Source of the DNA: UBA4416 sp048498515
GTDB taxonomy: Bacteria; Bacteroidota; Bacteroidia; B-17B0; Aurantibacillaceae
NCBI GenBank assembly: GCA_048498515.1
Contig: JBEHXV010000025.1
Coordinates: forward strand, 1 to 64,000
Reading direction: 5' to 3'
Length of the DNA stretch: 64,000 bases
Shown: positions 8,713 to 17,873 of the stretch, one piece after another
Position numbering within the stretch: position 1 is the stretch's first letter
How the letters are laid out: each line of letters begins with the position of its first letter
Program-made: the position numbers and the translations under genes
The notes under the pieces: model-generated
Database searches by the model: none
Seen by the model: only the letters and a program-made list of their open reading frames with translations
Told to the model about the DNA's origin: nothing

Positions 8713-10026
8713 TTAGTTAAAAATAATTTTGTGTGTGGACGATTGTCCGGTTGTGTTAGATACCTTTAAGAAATAAATACCGGGAGCAATGTTGTTTTTC
8801 TCCAAAACATATTCTGCTTTATCGCAGCTTTCTGTTTTGATAATTTTCCCTGAAATATCTGTCAGCTGGATGCTGTGTTTTGAACTGGCGTTCTCAAAAA
8901 CCAGTTTCATGGCATCAACCGATGGGTTAGGGTAAATGGATTGCAACAAGCTTGCATTCTCATACTCCCTGATGCCAACCTGCGAGCAGGCCATGGCCAC
9001 ATTAGTGGTGCAGGTGGTGTAGGAATATAAAGTGGCTGTTTGCGCTGGCGTATTTGGTAATAATAAAGGCGCATCGCTGCAACCCAGTTGCGATACCAGG
9101 AAGTCTCTTACAAAGTTGATGGTAGAATCCATGTATTGTGCTGAACCGGCATAAGGCACGTGGTCTTTACCATACCAGGTATAAAACGGATTTGTAATGC
9201 CTATGGCATTTGCCTGTTCTTTTATCATCCGGCTGCCATCCAATAAGATCAAAGGTACTCCCGGGTTTACAACGCCCCTGTTGTATTTCACCGTACCATC
9301 TATGGTTCCATGCATTGAGCAAACAGGCACATCGCCTGGCTCTAACCAGCCATAACGGCCTAAAGCGCCGCATAAATTAATAACGCCTTTTACTTTTTGC
9401 GAATAACATTGGTTGCCGCTATAACCATCCATGCCGCCCAATGATGCTAAATTGGTAGGAGTGATGTAATAATTCACTTCGCACGATTTATCCAAGTACT
9501 CTGTGTGCAAAGCTGTAATGGCTCCGGCAGAACTACCTCCAATAAAAATATTGGTCGTGTCAATTTTGTAAGCATCATTGGTTAATTTATCCTTGTAAAA
9601 AAAGCGAATGGATGCTTTCATGTCCTGCACAGCTCTTAATACGGCTTTAATAGCTCCTGTAGAATCGAATGGCGTTAAGCCTAACCTGTAATTGATGGAG
9701 GCGCATACAAAACCTTTTTTTGCAAAGGCTTTAGAAAGCGCCACTACATCGCCATCGGCGCTTGTGCCTGATATGAAGCTGCCGCCATGTGCCCAAATGA
9801 TTAAGGGACGGGCTGTTGCTACATCTCCTGCCGGTTGGTATATATCCATGGTTAAAGACTGGGTTTGTCCGTTGGCTTTCACATTGGAACCATATACGAT
9901 GCCGGTGCTTGTAGTATAGTTAGTAAAAGTGTCTGTTGCATAGCGCCCGGTGGCACAAGGTGATTGCGCTTTCAATGCACTTATGGATGCAAGGGTTGTA
10001 AACGCTAATAAGTAGATTTTTTTCAT
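8713..10026 (-). CDS. Exported alpha/beta-hydrolase (carboxylesterase-like) with T9SS sorting domain
   Basis: Signal peptide MKKIYLLAFTTLASISALKA precedes an esterase/lipase domain. The oxyanion-hole motif AHGGSFISG and the nucleophile elbow GGSSAGA fit an esterase of the BD-FAE/carboxylesterase type. The last 75 or so residues (SIYPNPSVDAMKL to the end, with GKIIKTE and PGIYFLKV) form a type A T9SS C-terminal sorting domain, so the enzyme should be secreted or surface-attached. The ATG at 10026 is chosen; the longer reading frame upstream lacks a signal peptide. The natural substrate is unknown. Confidence 0.88.
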   Translation of the reverse strand: MKKIYLLAFTTLASISALKAQSPCATGRYATDTFTNYTTSTGIVYGSNVKANGQTQSLTMDIYQPAGDVATARPLIIWAHGGSFISGTSADGDVVALSKAFAKKGFVCASINYRLGLTPFDSTGAIKAVLRAVQDMKASIRFFYKDKLTNDAYKIDTTNIFIGGSSAGAITALHTEYLDKSCEVNYYITPTNLASLGGMDGYSGNQCYSQKVKGVINLCGALGRYGWLEPGDVPVCSMHGTIDGTVKYNRGVVNPGVPLILLDGSRMIKEQANAIGITNPFYTWYGKDHVPYAGSAQYMDSTINFVRDFLVSQLGCSDAPLLLPNTPAQTATLYSYTTCTTNVAMACSQVGIREYENASLLQSIYPNPSVDAMKLVFENASSKHSIQLTDISGKIIKTESCDKAEYVLEKNNIAPGIYFLKVSNTTGQSSTHKIIFN

Positions 10027-10054
10027 GGTATGGGTTTTTTTGGAATTAGTTAAA

Positions 10055-11374
10055 TTAATGGAAAATGACTCCCGGATATTTTGTTGCTTCAATGTGTGGG
10101 ATAGACGACCCGTATTTTTCGTTAATAGCTTTAATAAATTCATTGGCATACAAAGCATTTCCTCTTGGTGTTAAATTGAGCCCGTCTAGTGAATAAGCGC
10201 CACCCGAAACGAATGCTGCACTTACGTTAACACCATTATACATATACCCTGTCTTCACTTTTTCAAAAAAAGCATGGGTATCTACAAAGGCCAATCCTTT
10301 GGAAGTGGCTATATTCTTTAATATGGCGTTATAATTATTGATCGCGTTTTCAATCATATTCACTTCTGCCAGTGTAAGTGAGTACCGATCAGGGATTGGA
10401 TTTAAAGAACCAGTTCCCCAGCATTTAACAGAATCGAGTGGAACAATCAGCAAAATAAGTTCTCCTTCTTTGGCCTGCCTGTATCCTAAGAAATGATTCG
10501 TCGTATCCTCAATGATGAAGCCATTGCTGCCTTCATAAAATTTGGTTGAGTCCAGTGGAGCATAATTAGCGGTCAGGTCTTCTGCTTTAGCGGCATCTAA
10601 GTTTAAGGCATTCCAGGCAATGGTATTAAAATAAGAAAGGGATTTAATACTTGGAATATTGGCAATAACACCTTTGGCACCATTGGCTGTTAACTTGTCA
10701 ATGATGTTGTTCATGCTTGCCTCAAAGCCTACGTTTACACCACCGCCAACAGGGCTAATGGGACCTGTCGTTCCGCCTTTCAAGGCAAAATTTAACACAT
10801 CATTCAATCCTAATTCTACCGTAAAAAAGGTCGGGTTTTTAGCTACTGCATCCGACAAGATAGAAGATGATGGATTTGATGCCATACGCACATAAAACGG
10901 ATTGTTATAACCGGGAATATCCATATCAATAACCTTCACATCTGGCACACCAAAATTATTGAATGCTCCCTGGCTGCCATAAACATTTGAGGCGAAAATA
11001 GAAGCGTCGCCCATAGGGGCAAGCTTAACGGGGCCAATGGATACTGTTCCTTTGCAATCGGTACGATCACCTAAAACAGAAGGCGCATTGGTAGCAGTTC
11101 CAACCCCAATTGAGCCTTGCGATACATAGGGTATTTTGAATTCACCGCCACCAACTAACTTCAGTTGCTCGGCCAATAAATTGGCATAAGAATTTTGTTG
11201 TCCTTCATAATATAACGCTCCATTGGTATAACCCGCCGTCATAGCACCGCCAAGGGCAACATAATTGGATGCATCGATTTCGCCTTTATCAGCATCGGGT
11301 ACATCAAACTTTGGCTTGCAGCCAATGATAGCAACTGTAAATAAAATAAGTAAAGCTATGTTCTGTGATCTCAT
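10055..11374 (-). CDS. SGNH-fold lipoprotein with degenerate active site
   Basis: 439-aa lipoprotein (signal ending AIIGC). The fold matches the Bacteroidota SGNH/GDSL hydrolases often encoded beside FadL-type porins: block I region YVALGGAMTAGY, block III GLNDVLNF and block V SLDGLNLTPRGNAL. The catalytic Ser expected in block I is Ala (position 44, LGGAMTAG) and the His expected four residues from the block V start is Asn (position 400, DGLN). The GxND block is intact. I infer a binding or non-classical role rather than esterase activity. It lies 11 bp downstream of the FadL gene, in one operon. Confidence 0.82.
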   Translation of the reverse strand: MRSQNIALLILFTVAIIGCKPKFDVPDADKGEIDASNYVALGGAMTAGYTNGALYYEGQQNSYANLLAEQLKLVGGGEFKIPYVSQGSIGVGTATNAPSVLGDRTDCKGTVSIGPVKLAPMGDASIFASNVYGSQGAFNNFGVPDVKVIDMDIPGYNNPFYVRMASNPSSSILSDAVAKNPTFFTVELGLNDVLNFALKGGTTGPISPVGGGVNVGFEASMNNIIDKLTANGAKGVIANIPSIKSLSYFNTIAWNALNLDAAKAEDLTANYAPLDSTKFYEGSNGFIIEDTTNHFLGYRQAKEGELILLIVPLDSVKCWGTGSLNPIPDRYSLTLAEVNMIENAINNYNAILKNIATSKGLAFVDTHAFFEKVKTGYMYNGVNVSAAFVSGGAYSLDGLNLTPRGNALYANEFIKAINEKYGSSIPHIEATKYPGVIFH

Positions 11375-11385
11375 GTTTTAAATGC

Positions 11386-12615
11386 TTAAAATTTGTATCC
11401 TATTGAAATGCCCGGTGCGCACACGTTTGTTTTAAAGGTGCCGCTCAGGTTTGTTTCTGTATTCGTGTCTTTTCGTTTAAGGTGTGTGAACAGGAACGAC
11501 GCGTCGATGCTTAAATGCTTGCCTAAGTGGTAGCCAATGCCTGCGGTATAATTTACCCGGTTGGCATCCGGGGTTTCGGGAGTTACAAAACCGTTTTGCA
11601 CCGGTGTTATTCCATAAGCAAGACCCAGGCGGGCGGCAAAGCTGGTGTTTATTTTATATTGTGCCCCGCCCCTGAAAGCAAAGGTATTCTTATACATTCT
11701 GGCCGATTTGGTATCGATCAGGGAAGCGGTATTGTTCTCATAATCAAACGACAGGGTGTCGTAGGCTTTCCATCCCACATAATTAATATCCAGCGCAAAG
11801 TCGAGTTTTGAGCTTGCTTTATAAGCTAAACCCAATGTTACCACACTTGGTAATGGCAGTTTGGAAGAAAACTTCCCATTGGGGAAATTTGTTGCCAATG
11901 ACGAGGGCACGGTAAATTTGGCATCGCCGTCTTTTACTTTCATTTCAATTTTTGAACGGTAAGTCAGGCCAATGGATAGTTTTTCGATAGGCTGAAAATA
12001 AATGCCGGCATTAAAACCATAGCCGCTCGCTTTGCCGTTTAGCTCAGCGTGGCCATAATTGCCATTGGCATCAATTACCGGGATGTCTTTTTGCAGGTTC
12101 ACCTTTCCGTTGGCATACACAAAACCTGCACCAATGCCTAGCTTATCAGTAATGCGGTAACTTACGGTTGGTTGAAAAAAAATGGCTCTTAACTCCAAAC
12201 GGGTTAAGGCAAAACGGCCAGTCCATTTGTCTTCCCACTGTACAGTACTTCCAAAAGGGGTATACACGGCCAGTCCAAGTTTTAATTTAGAGCTGTCTTT
12301 TAGTTCAAACAAACCGTAAGCGGCAAATGGTGTGCTTACCGGAGAATTGGTTCGGGATACGGTATTGGTGTTGGCATCTAAAAAAGCGCCACGGGCAAAA
12401 GTTGGTGTTACGCCGGCAATAACGGAGTTGCCATTTACCATGCTTGCACCACCGGGATTAAAAAATAATGAAGCCGCATCCTGCATCAAAGCGGTACCCG
12501 CGCCACCCATTCCTTGCTGCACCTGCCCCTGTAAATTAACCTGGAAGCCCTGTGAATTGCCAATTAATGGCAACAGAAAACATAAAATAAAAAAGCGTTT
12601 GTAGAAGTATATCAT
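11386..12615 (-). CDS. Outer membrane transport protein, OmpP1/FadL family
   Basis: Beta-barrel that takes up long-chain fatty acids or other hydrophobic compounds. A signal peptide (MIYFYKRFFILCFLLPLIG) is followed by the family N-terminus GFQVNLQGQVQQGMGGAGTA and LFFNPGGAS, which form the plug/hatch region. The C-terminus ends in Phe (SIGYKF), as expected for barrel insertion. ATG 12615 is chosen over TTG 12645. With the downstream SGNH-fold lipoprotein it makes a porin and periplasmic partner pair. Confidence 0.9.
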   Translation of the reverse strand: MIYFYKRFFILCFLLPLIGNSQGFQVNLQGQVQQGMGGAGTALMQDAASLFFNPGGASMVNGNSVIAGVTPTFARGAFLDANTNTVSRTNSPVSTPFAAYGLFELKDSSKLKLGLAVYTPFGSTVQWEDKWTGRFALTRLELRAIFFQPTVSYRITDKLGIGAGFVYANGKVNLQKDIPVIDANGNYGHAELNGKASGYGFNAGIYFQPIEKLSIGLTYRSKIEMKVKDGDAKFTVPSSLATNFPNGKFSSKLPLPSVVTLGLAYKASSKLDFALDINYVGWKAYDTLSFDYENNTASLIDTKSARMYKNTFAFRGGAQYKINTSFAARLGLAYGITPVQNGFVTPETPDANRVNYTAGIGYHLGKHLSIDASFLFTHLKRKDTNTETNLSGTFKTNVCAPGISIGYKF

Positions 12616-12728
12616 ATGTAAATGCGGGTAGGTTTTGGTTTGCAATTAATAAAAATAACAAACAAAACTTAAAATACAAATAATATTAACATAACACGTG
12701 TGACCTAGGAAATCAGATAGAACAGGTA

Positions 12729-12833
12729 GAGACAAAAGGGACAAAAGAGATGGAAGGGACAGAAGAGACAAGAATTGTCTTTTAAGTCCCTTTCGTCCCC
12801 TAAGTCTTTTAAGTCTCTTTAGTCTCTCCTTTC
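12729..12833. repeat. Long imperfect inverted repeat, GGGACAAAAGAGAC family
   Basis: A purine-rich arm (12729-12773, repeats of GGGACA and AGAGAC) faces a pyrimidine-rich arm (12780-12833, repeats of GTCCCTTT and GTCTCTTT). The right arm runs into the end of the epimerase gene. A related fragment is at 14997-15031. The 64-codon minus-strand frame across it (12646-12840) is repeat-derived. Confidence 0.7.
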
Positions 12834-13226
12834 CTGGCACAATTCCACCAAAACACCATTGGTGCTTTTAGGGTGTAAAAAGAAAATGAGCTTATTATCG
12901 GCACCCTGTTTTGGTTCCTTGTTCAGTACTTCAAAACCTTCGGTTTTCAGGCGTTCCATTTCGGTGTAAATATCGTCTACCTCATAGGCAATATGATGAA
13001 TGCCTTCGCCTTTTTTTTCAATGAATTTGGCAATAGCACTATCGGCATTGGTGGCTTCCAGCAACTCAATTTTGGTTTCGCCCAGCATAAAAAAAGAAGT
13101 ACTCACGCCTTCGCTTTCCACTCCTTCTACCTTATAATGGTCTTTTCCGAAGAGTTTTTTAAACAATTCGTTGGAATTATTAAGGCTTTTGACGGCAATT
13201 CCTATATGTTCGATTTTTTTAATCAT
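12819..13226 (-). CDS. mce: Methylmalonyl-CoA epimerase
   Basis: Interconverts (R)- and (S)-methylmalonyl-CoA in propionate metabolism, together with the B12-dependent mutase. The 135-aa glyoxalase/VOC-fold protein starts MIKKIEHIGIAV (metal-binding His) and contains GEGIHHIAYEVDDI near residues 74-87 and a C-terminal GVLVELCQ with the metal-binding Glu. The start is ATG. Its last codons lie in the inverted repeat, so the C-terminal QERRD may be repeat-derived. Confidence 0.93.
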   Translation of the reverse strand: MIKKIEHIGIAVKSLNNSNELFKKLFGKDHYKVEGVESEGVSTSFFMLGETKIELLEATNADSAIAKFIEKKGEGIHHIAYEVDDIYTEMERLKTEGFEVLNKEPKQGADNKLIFFLHPKSTNGVLVELCQERRD

Positions 13227-13263
13227 GGCGCTATTTTTCTCAAAAATAACGGATTTTTGTCAA

Positions 13264-13295
13264 TTTGCTTAAAAACGAATAAATGCCTATATTTG
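13264..13295 (+). promoter_or_regulatory. Bacteroidota-type promoter of tatA
   Basis: TTTG (13264-13267), 20 bases, then TATATTTG (13288-13295) matches the known Bacteroidota vegetative consensus TTTG-N19/20-TAnnTTTG. The tatA ATG is 18 bp downstream of the -7 box. Confidence 0.8.
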
Positions 13296-13313
13296 TAGCC
13301 TAAATTTATAACA

Positions 13314-13502
13314 ATGACACAAGCATTAATCTTAGGTATGTTAGGGGCACAGGAAATTATTGTTATCCTCCTGATCGTTTTATTATTATTCGGGGGCAAA
13401 AAAATTCCTGAATTAATGAAAGGTTTAGGAAAAGGGATGAAAGAGTTTAAAGATGCCAAAGACGGAACTTCTGAATCGACTGACGGAGACAACAAAAAGT
13501 AA
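13314..13502 (+). CDS. tatA: Twin-arginine translocase subunit TatA
   Basis: Pore-forming subunit of the Tat pathway that exports folded proteins. The 62-aa protein has one N-terminal membrane helix (EIIVILLIVLLLF), the hinge FGGKKIPELMKGLGKGMKEF, which begins an amphipathic helix, and a charged acidic tail. It has its own promoter and a terminator right after it, so it is transcribed alone. tatC is not in this window. Confidence 0.95.
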   Translation: MTQALILGMLGAQEIIVILLIVLLLFGGKKIPELMKGLGKGMKEFKDAKDGTSESTDGDNKK

Positions 13503-13523
13503 TCTTATTGATAGTTCATTTAT

Positions 13524-13555
13524 AAAGCGTCTTTCGGTTGATTGACGCTTTTATT
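13524..13555 (+). terminator. Intrinsic terminator after tatA
   Basis: AAAGCGTC (13524-13531) pairs with GACGCTTT (13544-13551), followed by a T-rich tail. It covers the TTG at 13542, which argues against starting gatA there. Confidence 0.8.
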
Positions 13556-13571
13556 ATTTAATATACAGACT

Positions 13572-14984
13572 GTGTACACATTTACAACTATTACTAATCT
13601 CAGGGCTGACCTCTCAGCAGGGAAAACCACATGCGTTCAGTTGGTTGAAGAAACCATTAAAGCCATTGATGAAAAAAAACAACTCAACGCTTTTTTGGAA
13701 GTGTTTGCTGAAACCGCATTGGCACAAGCTAAGAAGGTGGATGAAAAGATCAGGGTAAAATCTGCCGGCAAGCTGGCCGGTGTTATTATTGGTTTAAAAG
13801 ATAATATCTGCTACAAAGGCCACAAGGTGTCGGCCTCGTCAAAAATACTCGAAGGTTTTGAATCGCTTTATTCTTCAACGGTGGTTGAACGCTTGTTGGC
13901 CGAGGATGCTATTATTATTGGCCGCATGAATTGTGATGAATTTGCGATGGGAAGCAGTAACGAAAACTCCGCTTTTGGTAAAGTATTAAATCCTTTAAAC
14001 GAAAAAACAGTTCCAGGTGGTTCATCCGGTGGTTCGGCCGCGGCTGTTGCTGCCGGCTTATGCCATGTTACACTGGGTTCCGATACGGGTGGTTCCATCC
14101 GTCAACCGGCTTCCTTTACAGGAACGGTTGGGTTTAAGCCAACTTACGGAAGGGTTTCACGCTGGGGTTTAATAGCTTATGCTTCTTCCTTCGATCAAAT
14201 AGGGCCCATCACCAAATCGGTAGATGACGCAGCGTTGTTGCTTGAGGTTATGGCGGGCAAAGACGAGTACGATACAACCGCTTCGCAAAAAGAAGTAGGG
14301 AATTACGTTGCGGCACTGAACGAAAAAAAGAACTATAAAATTGCTTACCTGAAAGAATGTGTCGAATCTGAAGGATTGGATCCTGAAGTGAAAAAACAGA
14401 CTTTGGCGGCCCTGGATAAATTAAAAACTTCGGGTCATATGGTAGAAGGCGTTGATTTTCCTTACCTGGATTTTTTGGTGCCGACTTACTATGTATTAAC
14501 TACCGCTGAAGCTTCCTCAAACCTGTCGCGTTTTGATGGAGTGCATTTTGGTTATAGGAGTCCTAACGCTACCGACCTGGAAAGCACCTATAAAAAAACA
14601 CGCAGCGAAGGTTTTGGAAAGGAAGTGAAACGCCGCATTATGCTGGGTACTTTTGTGTTGAGCGCCGGATATTATGACGCCTATTACAGCAAAGCGCAAA
14701 AAGTAAGAAATAAGATCCGCCAGAAAACACGCGACATTTTATCTCAATACGATTTTATTGTCACCCCATCTACTCCCGGGACAGCCTTTGAATTTGGAAA
14801 GAACAGCGCCGACCCGATTAAAATGTACCTGGAAGATATTTTTACCGTACAGGCCAATATAGCTGGCTGCCCTGCTATTTCGGTTCCTAACGGTACGCAT
14901 AGTAATGGCCTGCCAATAGGTTTGCAAATTATGGGACGTGATTTTGAGGAAGGAAATTTATTGAACTTAGCAAAACAGATTTAA
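13572..14984 (+). CDS. gatA: Aspartyl/glutamyl-tRNA(Asn/Gln) amidotransferase subunit A
   Basis: Amidase subunit of GatCAB, which releases ammonia from Gln to convert Glu-tRNA(Gln) or Asp-tRNA(Asn). The amidase signature is complete: catalytic Lys in GLKDNI, then GGSSGGSAAAVAAG and GSDTGGSIRQPA with the cis-Ser and nucleophilic Ser. About 470 aa, as usual. No ATG is suitable; GTG 13572 places the first conserved block (LRADLSAGKTTC) at the normal distance, whereas TTG 13542 lies in the upstream terminator. gatB and gatC are not here. Confidence 0.93.
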   Translation: MYTFTTITNLRADLSAGKTTCVQLVEETIKAIDEKKQLNAFLEVFAETALAQAKKVDEKIRVKSAGKLAGVIIGLKDNICYKGHKVSASSKILEGFESLYSSTVVERLLAEDAIIIGRMNCDEFAMGSSNENSAFGKVLNPLNEKTVPGGSSGGSAAAVAAGLCHVTLGSDTGGSIRQPASFTGTVGFKPTYGRVSRWGLIAYASSFDQIGPITKSVDDAALLLEVMAGKDEYDTTASQKEVGNYVAALNEKKNYKIAYLKECVESEGLDPEVKKQTLAALDKLKTSGHMVEGVDFPYLDFLVPTYYVLTTAEASSNLSRFDGVHFGYRSPNATDLESTYKKTRSEGFGKEVKRRIMLGTFVLSAGYYDAYYSKAQKVRNKIRQKTRDILSQYDFIVTPSTPGTAFEFGKNSADPIKMYLEDIFTVQANIAGCPAISVPNGTHSNGLPIGLQIMGRDFEEGNLLNLAKQI

Positions 14985-14996
14985 GAACCGACAACA

Positions 14997-15031
14997 GGGA
15001 CTAATTGACTAAAGGGATCGAAGGGACTGAA
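14997..15031. repeat. Dispersed repeat, GGGACTAAAGGGA family
   Basis: AGGGACTAATTGACTAAAGG followed by GATCGAAGGGACT is akin to the arms at 12729-12833. It lies between gatA and the Mrp gene. Confidence 0.55.
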
Positions 15032-15082
15032 TGATATAAGGGTATAAACAACAAACCCGAAACTAAAAACAAGGAACAACAA

Positions 15083-16177
15083 ATGCCAATAACAGTAGAT
15101 AGCGTCATTGACGCGTTAAAATATGTAGATGATCCGGATCTTAAAAAAGACCTGGTAACTCTTGGAATGATTAAGGATGTAGTAGTGGATGGAAAGAATG
15201 TGGCGTTCACCGTTGTACTCACCACACCGGCATGTCCTATGAAAGACATGATCCACAACGCCTGCATCAATGCCATTAAACATTATGTAGATAAGGAAGC
15301 GGTAGTGAATGTGAATATGACTTCCAATGTAACCACTACCCGCGATAAAGATTTGGGTACACTTTCTAAAGTAAAGAACATCATTGCTGTAGCTTCAGGA
15401 AAAGGTGGTGTAGGAAAATCAACCGTATCGGCAAACCTGGCTGTGGCCCTGGCCAAGCAAGGAGCCGCTGTTGGTTTAGTAGATGCTGATATTTATGGCC
15501 CGTCGCAAACCATTATGTTTGATGTGCAGAACGATATGCCCGGAAAATCGGAATACGAAGGCAAACCAAAAATGAAACCGGTTGAGAGTTATGGTGTAAA
15601 ATTAAACTCTGTTGGTTTTTTAGCTGGTCCCGACCAGGTGATTGCCCTGCGCGGACCAATGGCTTCAAAAGCGTTGACCCAATTATTTACCGATACCAAC
15701 TGGGGCGAATTGGATTATTTAATTGTTGACCTGCCTCCGGGAACCGGCGACATTCAAATTACCTTATGCAGCACGGTTCCCATTACAGGCGCGGTGATTG
15801 TGAGTACACCGCAACAGGTTGCCCTGGCTGATGCGCGAAAAGGAATTGCATTGTTTAAATTACCTGCTATCAATGTGCCTGTGTTGGGAATCGTTGAGAA
15901 CATGGCTTATTTTACGCCGGAAGAATTGCCCGACAATAAATATTTTATTTTTGGAAGGGATGGCGCTAAGAACCTGGCAACTGAATTGAACTTGCCACTT
16001 TTAGGACAAATTCCTTTGGTACAAAGCATTCGTGAAGCCGGCGATGCAGGCCGCCCTGCCATTTTGCAGGAAACCACACCGCAAGCACTGGCTTTCAGGG
16101 AAATGGCTCAGAATGTGGCGCAACAGGTAGCGATATTAAATGCTGCTAAACTAAAAGAACAGCCTGCTTCTGTTTAG
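15083..16177 (+). CDS. Mrp/ApbC-type P-loop ATPase, iron-sulfur cluster carrier
   Basis: 364 aa with an N-terminal MIP18/DUF59 domain (about 1-85, including TTPACPMKDMI) and a ParA-like ATPase domain with the deviant Walker A GKGGVGKST at 106-114 and DLPPGTGD. Members bind and transfer Fe-S clusters in the cytoplasm. The C-terminal CPxC cluster-bridging motif of E. coli ApbC is not visible; the equivalent segment reads ENMAYFTPEELPDNKY. From memory this form occurs elsewhere in Bacteroidota. It starts with ATG. Confidence 0.92.
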   Translation: MPITVDSVIDALKYVDDPDLKKDLVTLGMIKDVVVDGKNVAFTVVLTTPACPMKDMIHNACINAIKHYVDKEAVVNVNMTSNVTTTRDKDLGTLSKVKNIIAVASGKGGVGKSTVSANLAVALAKQGAAVGLVDADIYGPSQTIMFDVQNDMPGKSEYEGKPKMKPVESYGVKLNSVGFLAGPDQVIALRGPMASKALTQLFTDTNWGELDYLIVDLPPGTGDIQITLCSTVPITGAVIVSTPQQVALADARKGIALFKLPAINVPVLGIVENMAYFTPEELPDNKYFIFGRDGAKNLATELNLPLLGQIPLVQSIREAGDAGRPAILQETTPQALAFREMAQNVAQQVAILNAAKLKEQPASV

Positions 16178-16261
16178 TCCGGAATATGTGCTTAAAATGT
16201 CTTTATCGGTAGGTCAATGATCTGCCTTAATAATTAGATTGGCGCAAATTTATCTGATCCT

Positions 16262-17836
16262 ATGAAACAATTCTTCTCGTTCATTTTTTTGATTTTCTCA
16301 TTATATGCTACGTCTCAGGTTAAATCTGAATTTGGACCGGAAAGTGTTCCGGCAAAAGATCAGATCTTGAATGAAGTATTAGGTGGGAATGAAAGTTATA
16401 TCTATGTTCATAAAACAAATTCAGAAGAAAAAGAGATAATACATTACATCCAAAAAGTTGATAGGAAAACATTATTGCCAGTTGAGTCTAAGGAAATAAT
16501 TCTGGAAGAAAATGATTATAAAATGGAAGTAAATAAACTTGCATATTATGATGACGAATTAGTTGCTTTTGTTACAAAAAGGTTTAAGCGAACTAAAACA
16601 TTTATCCTGACAACAGTAACCTATGATTTAAATACGTTGACTAAAATAAAAGAAACTCAATTGGAAACATTTAATGAAAAACCAATCATTGAGGTTAAAG
16701 CTAGCCCCGATCAATCAAAAGTTGTAATTAAACGTTATGCTCAAACTACAGATTTTTTAGTTTATGATATGGTAAAAGGCTCAAAAATCTGGGAAGGAAC
16801 CAGTAACCAAACTTTAAACAGTAGTGATCCTATTTATAGAAAGGCTAATGTATTCTACGATGCAACGAAAAACGCCGACTGCTTTGAAACGGACAATGAT
16901 GGAAATATTCATTATGCATTTTCAAAAACTAACACGGGTAACCAGTCAGTAGAAGATCTGCATTATACTTTCATAAGTATAAACAACAGCCAACTCAAAG
17001 ATCATTTAATTAACGCCGATTATCTTTTTAATTTTTATGATCCTGTCCTGTCTTTCTCAGGGAATAAAAAAGTTTTAGTGTCCTGTATTTTTGCAGAATA
17101 CGATCCTAACAAAACAAGTGGAAAACATGCAGGATTTTTAAATTGCACCATTGATAATGGTAGTTTTTTAGTCCTTTCCAAAAAATTTACTGATTTTTCT
17201 CAACTTAATTCTAGCGGAGACCAGGTAAATAATCCTAAAAAGTTAAGTAGATCAATGCAAATTGATGAATCGCATTCTTATGGAAATGCTACTGTTCTTA
17301 TTGGACATAAGGAAAGGAATATTGCAGTAAACCAATATAATTCATCCTCGTCGGCTCTCGATTATACTATTGCGTTTCATTTTGATTTTTTTGTTGTAAA
17401 GGTAAACCAAAACTCGGAAATAGAATTTTTTAAACAATTACCCTTTAGATCGAGAATAAACCATGGAGTAGGGCCACCTCATTTACTTAAACAATATGTA
17501 GCTATGATAGATAATGATTATTTGTTTTTATTTCAAAATGAGCACCCTGAAACTACAAAAATTATAGACAATAATGATAAGGAGTCGGAGTTGTTTGAAG
17601 TAACCGATGGAGCAAAGCATCTTGTTTGCAATAAGCTGAACTTAAAAGATGGGGTAAATAGCCGAAGCATTATAGAGATGCCTCCAAAAAATAAGTTTAA
17701 TCCTATCCCTGAATTAAAATATCAACTAGGAAGGCCAAAAGGTTCGGTTATCTTTAATAAGTTAAACAAAACGCTTTATCTTCCAATTGGCTGGGGAGGT
17801 AGGATGGAAAGGATACTTAAAGTTAATTTAGAATGA
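16262..17836 (+). CDS. Exported protein of unknown function
   Basis: 524 aa with a signal peptide (MKQFFSFIFLIFSLYATSQ). I do not recognise a family. The body is beta-rich with recurring short hydrophobic strands and many Lys/Asn residues, consistent with a propeller-like or all-beta periplasmic protein, but no repeat is clear. Base composition is more AT-rich than its neighbours, which could mean later acquisition or weaker constraint. A strong terminator directly overlaps its stop region, shared with the converging gldM. Confidence 0.7.
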   Translation: MKQFFSFIFLIFSLYATSQVKSEFGPESVPAKDQILNEVLGGNESYIYVHKTNSEEKEIIHYIQKVDRKTLLPVESKEIILEENDYKMEVNKLAYYDDELVAFVTKRFKRTKTFILTTVTYDLNTLTKIKETQLETFNEKPIIEVKASPDQSKVVIKRYAQTTDFLVYDMVKGSKIWEGTSNQTLNSSDPIYRKANVFYDATKNADCFETDNDGNIHYAFSKTNTGNQSVEDLHYTFISINNSQLKDHLINADYLFNFYDPVLSFSGNKKVLVSCIFAEYDPNKTSGKHAGFLNCTIDNGSFLVLSKKFTDFSQLNSSGDQVNNPKKLSRSMQIDESHSYGNATVLIGHKERNIAVNQYNSSSSALDYTIAFHFDFFVVKVNQNSEIEFFKQLPFRSRINHGVGPPHLLKQYVAMIDNDYLFLFQNEHPETTKIIDNNDKESELFEVTDGAKHLVCNKLNLKDGVNSRSIIEMPPKNKFNPIPELKYQLGRPKGSVIFNKLNKTLYLPIGWGGRMERILKVNLE

Positions 17837-17872
17837 AAAAGCTCCTCTCCGATCGGGGAGGAGCTTTTTTTG
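17837..17872. terminator. Bidirectional intrinsic terminator between the 16262 gene and gldM
   Basis: GCTCCTC (17841-17847) pairs with GAGGAGC (17858-17864), with an inner CCGATCGG palindrome. It is flanked by A5 and T7, serving both converging genes. Confidence 0.92.
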
Positions 17873-17873
17873 T

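Noticed and set aside
12646..12840. 64-codon minus-strand reading frame between the FadL and epimerase genes
   Set aside because: It is translated from the GGGAC inverted repeat, gives a Leu/Ser/Arg-rich low-complexity product and overlaps the epimerase end.
13542..13571. TTG start for gatA at 13542
   Set aside because: It is inside the tatA terminator stem and adds non-conserved residues.
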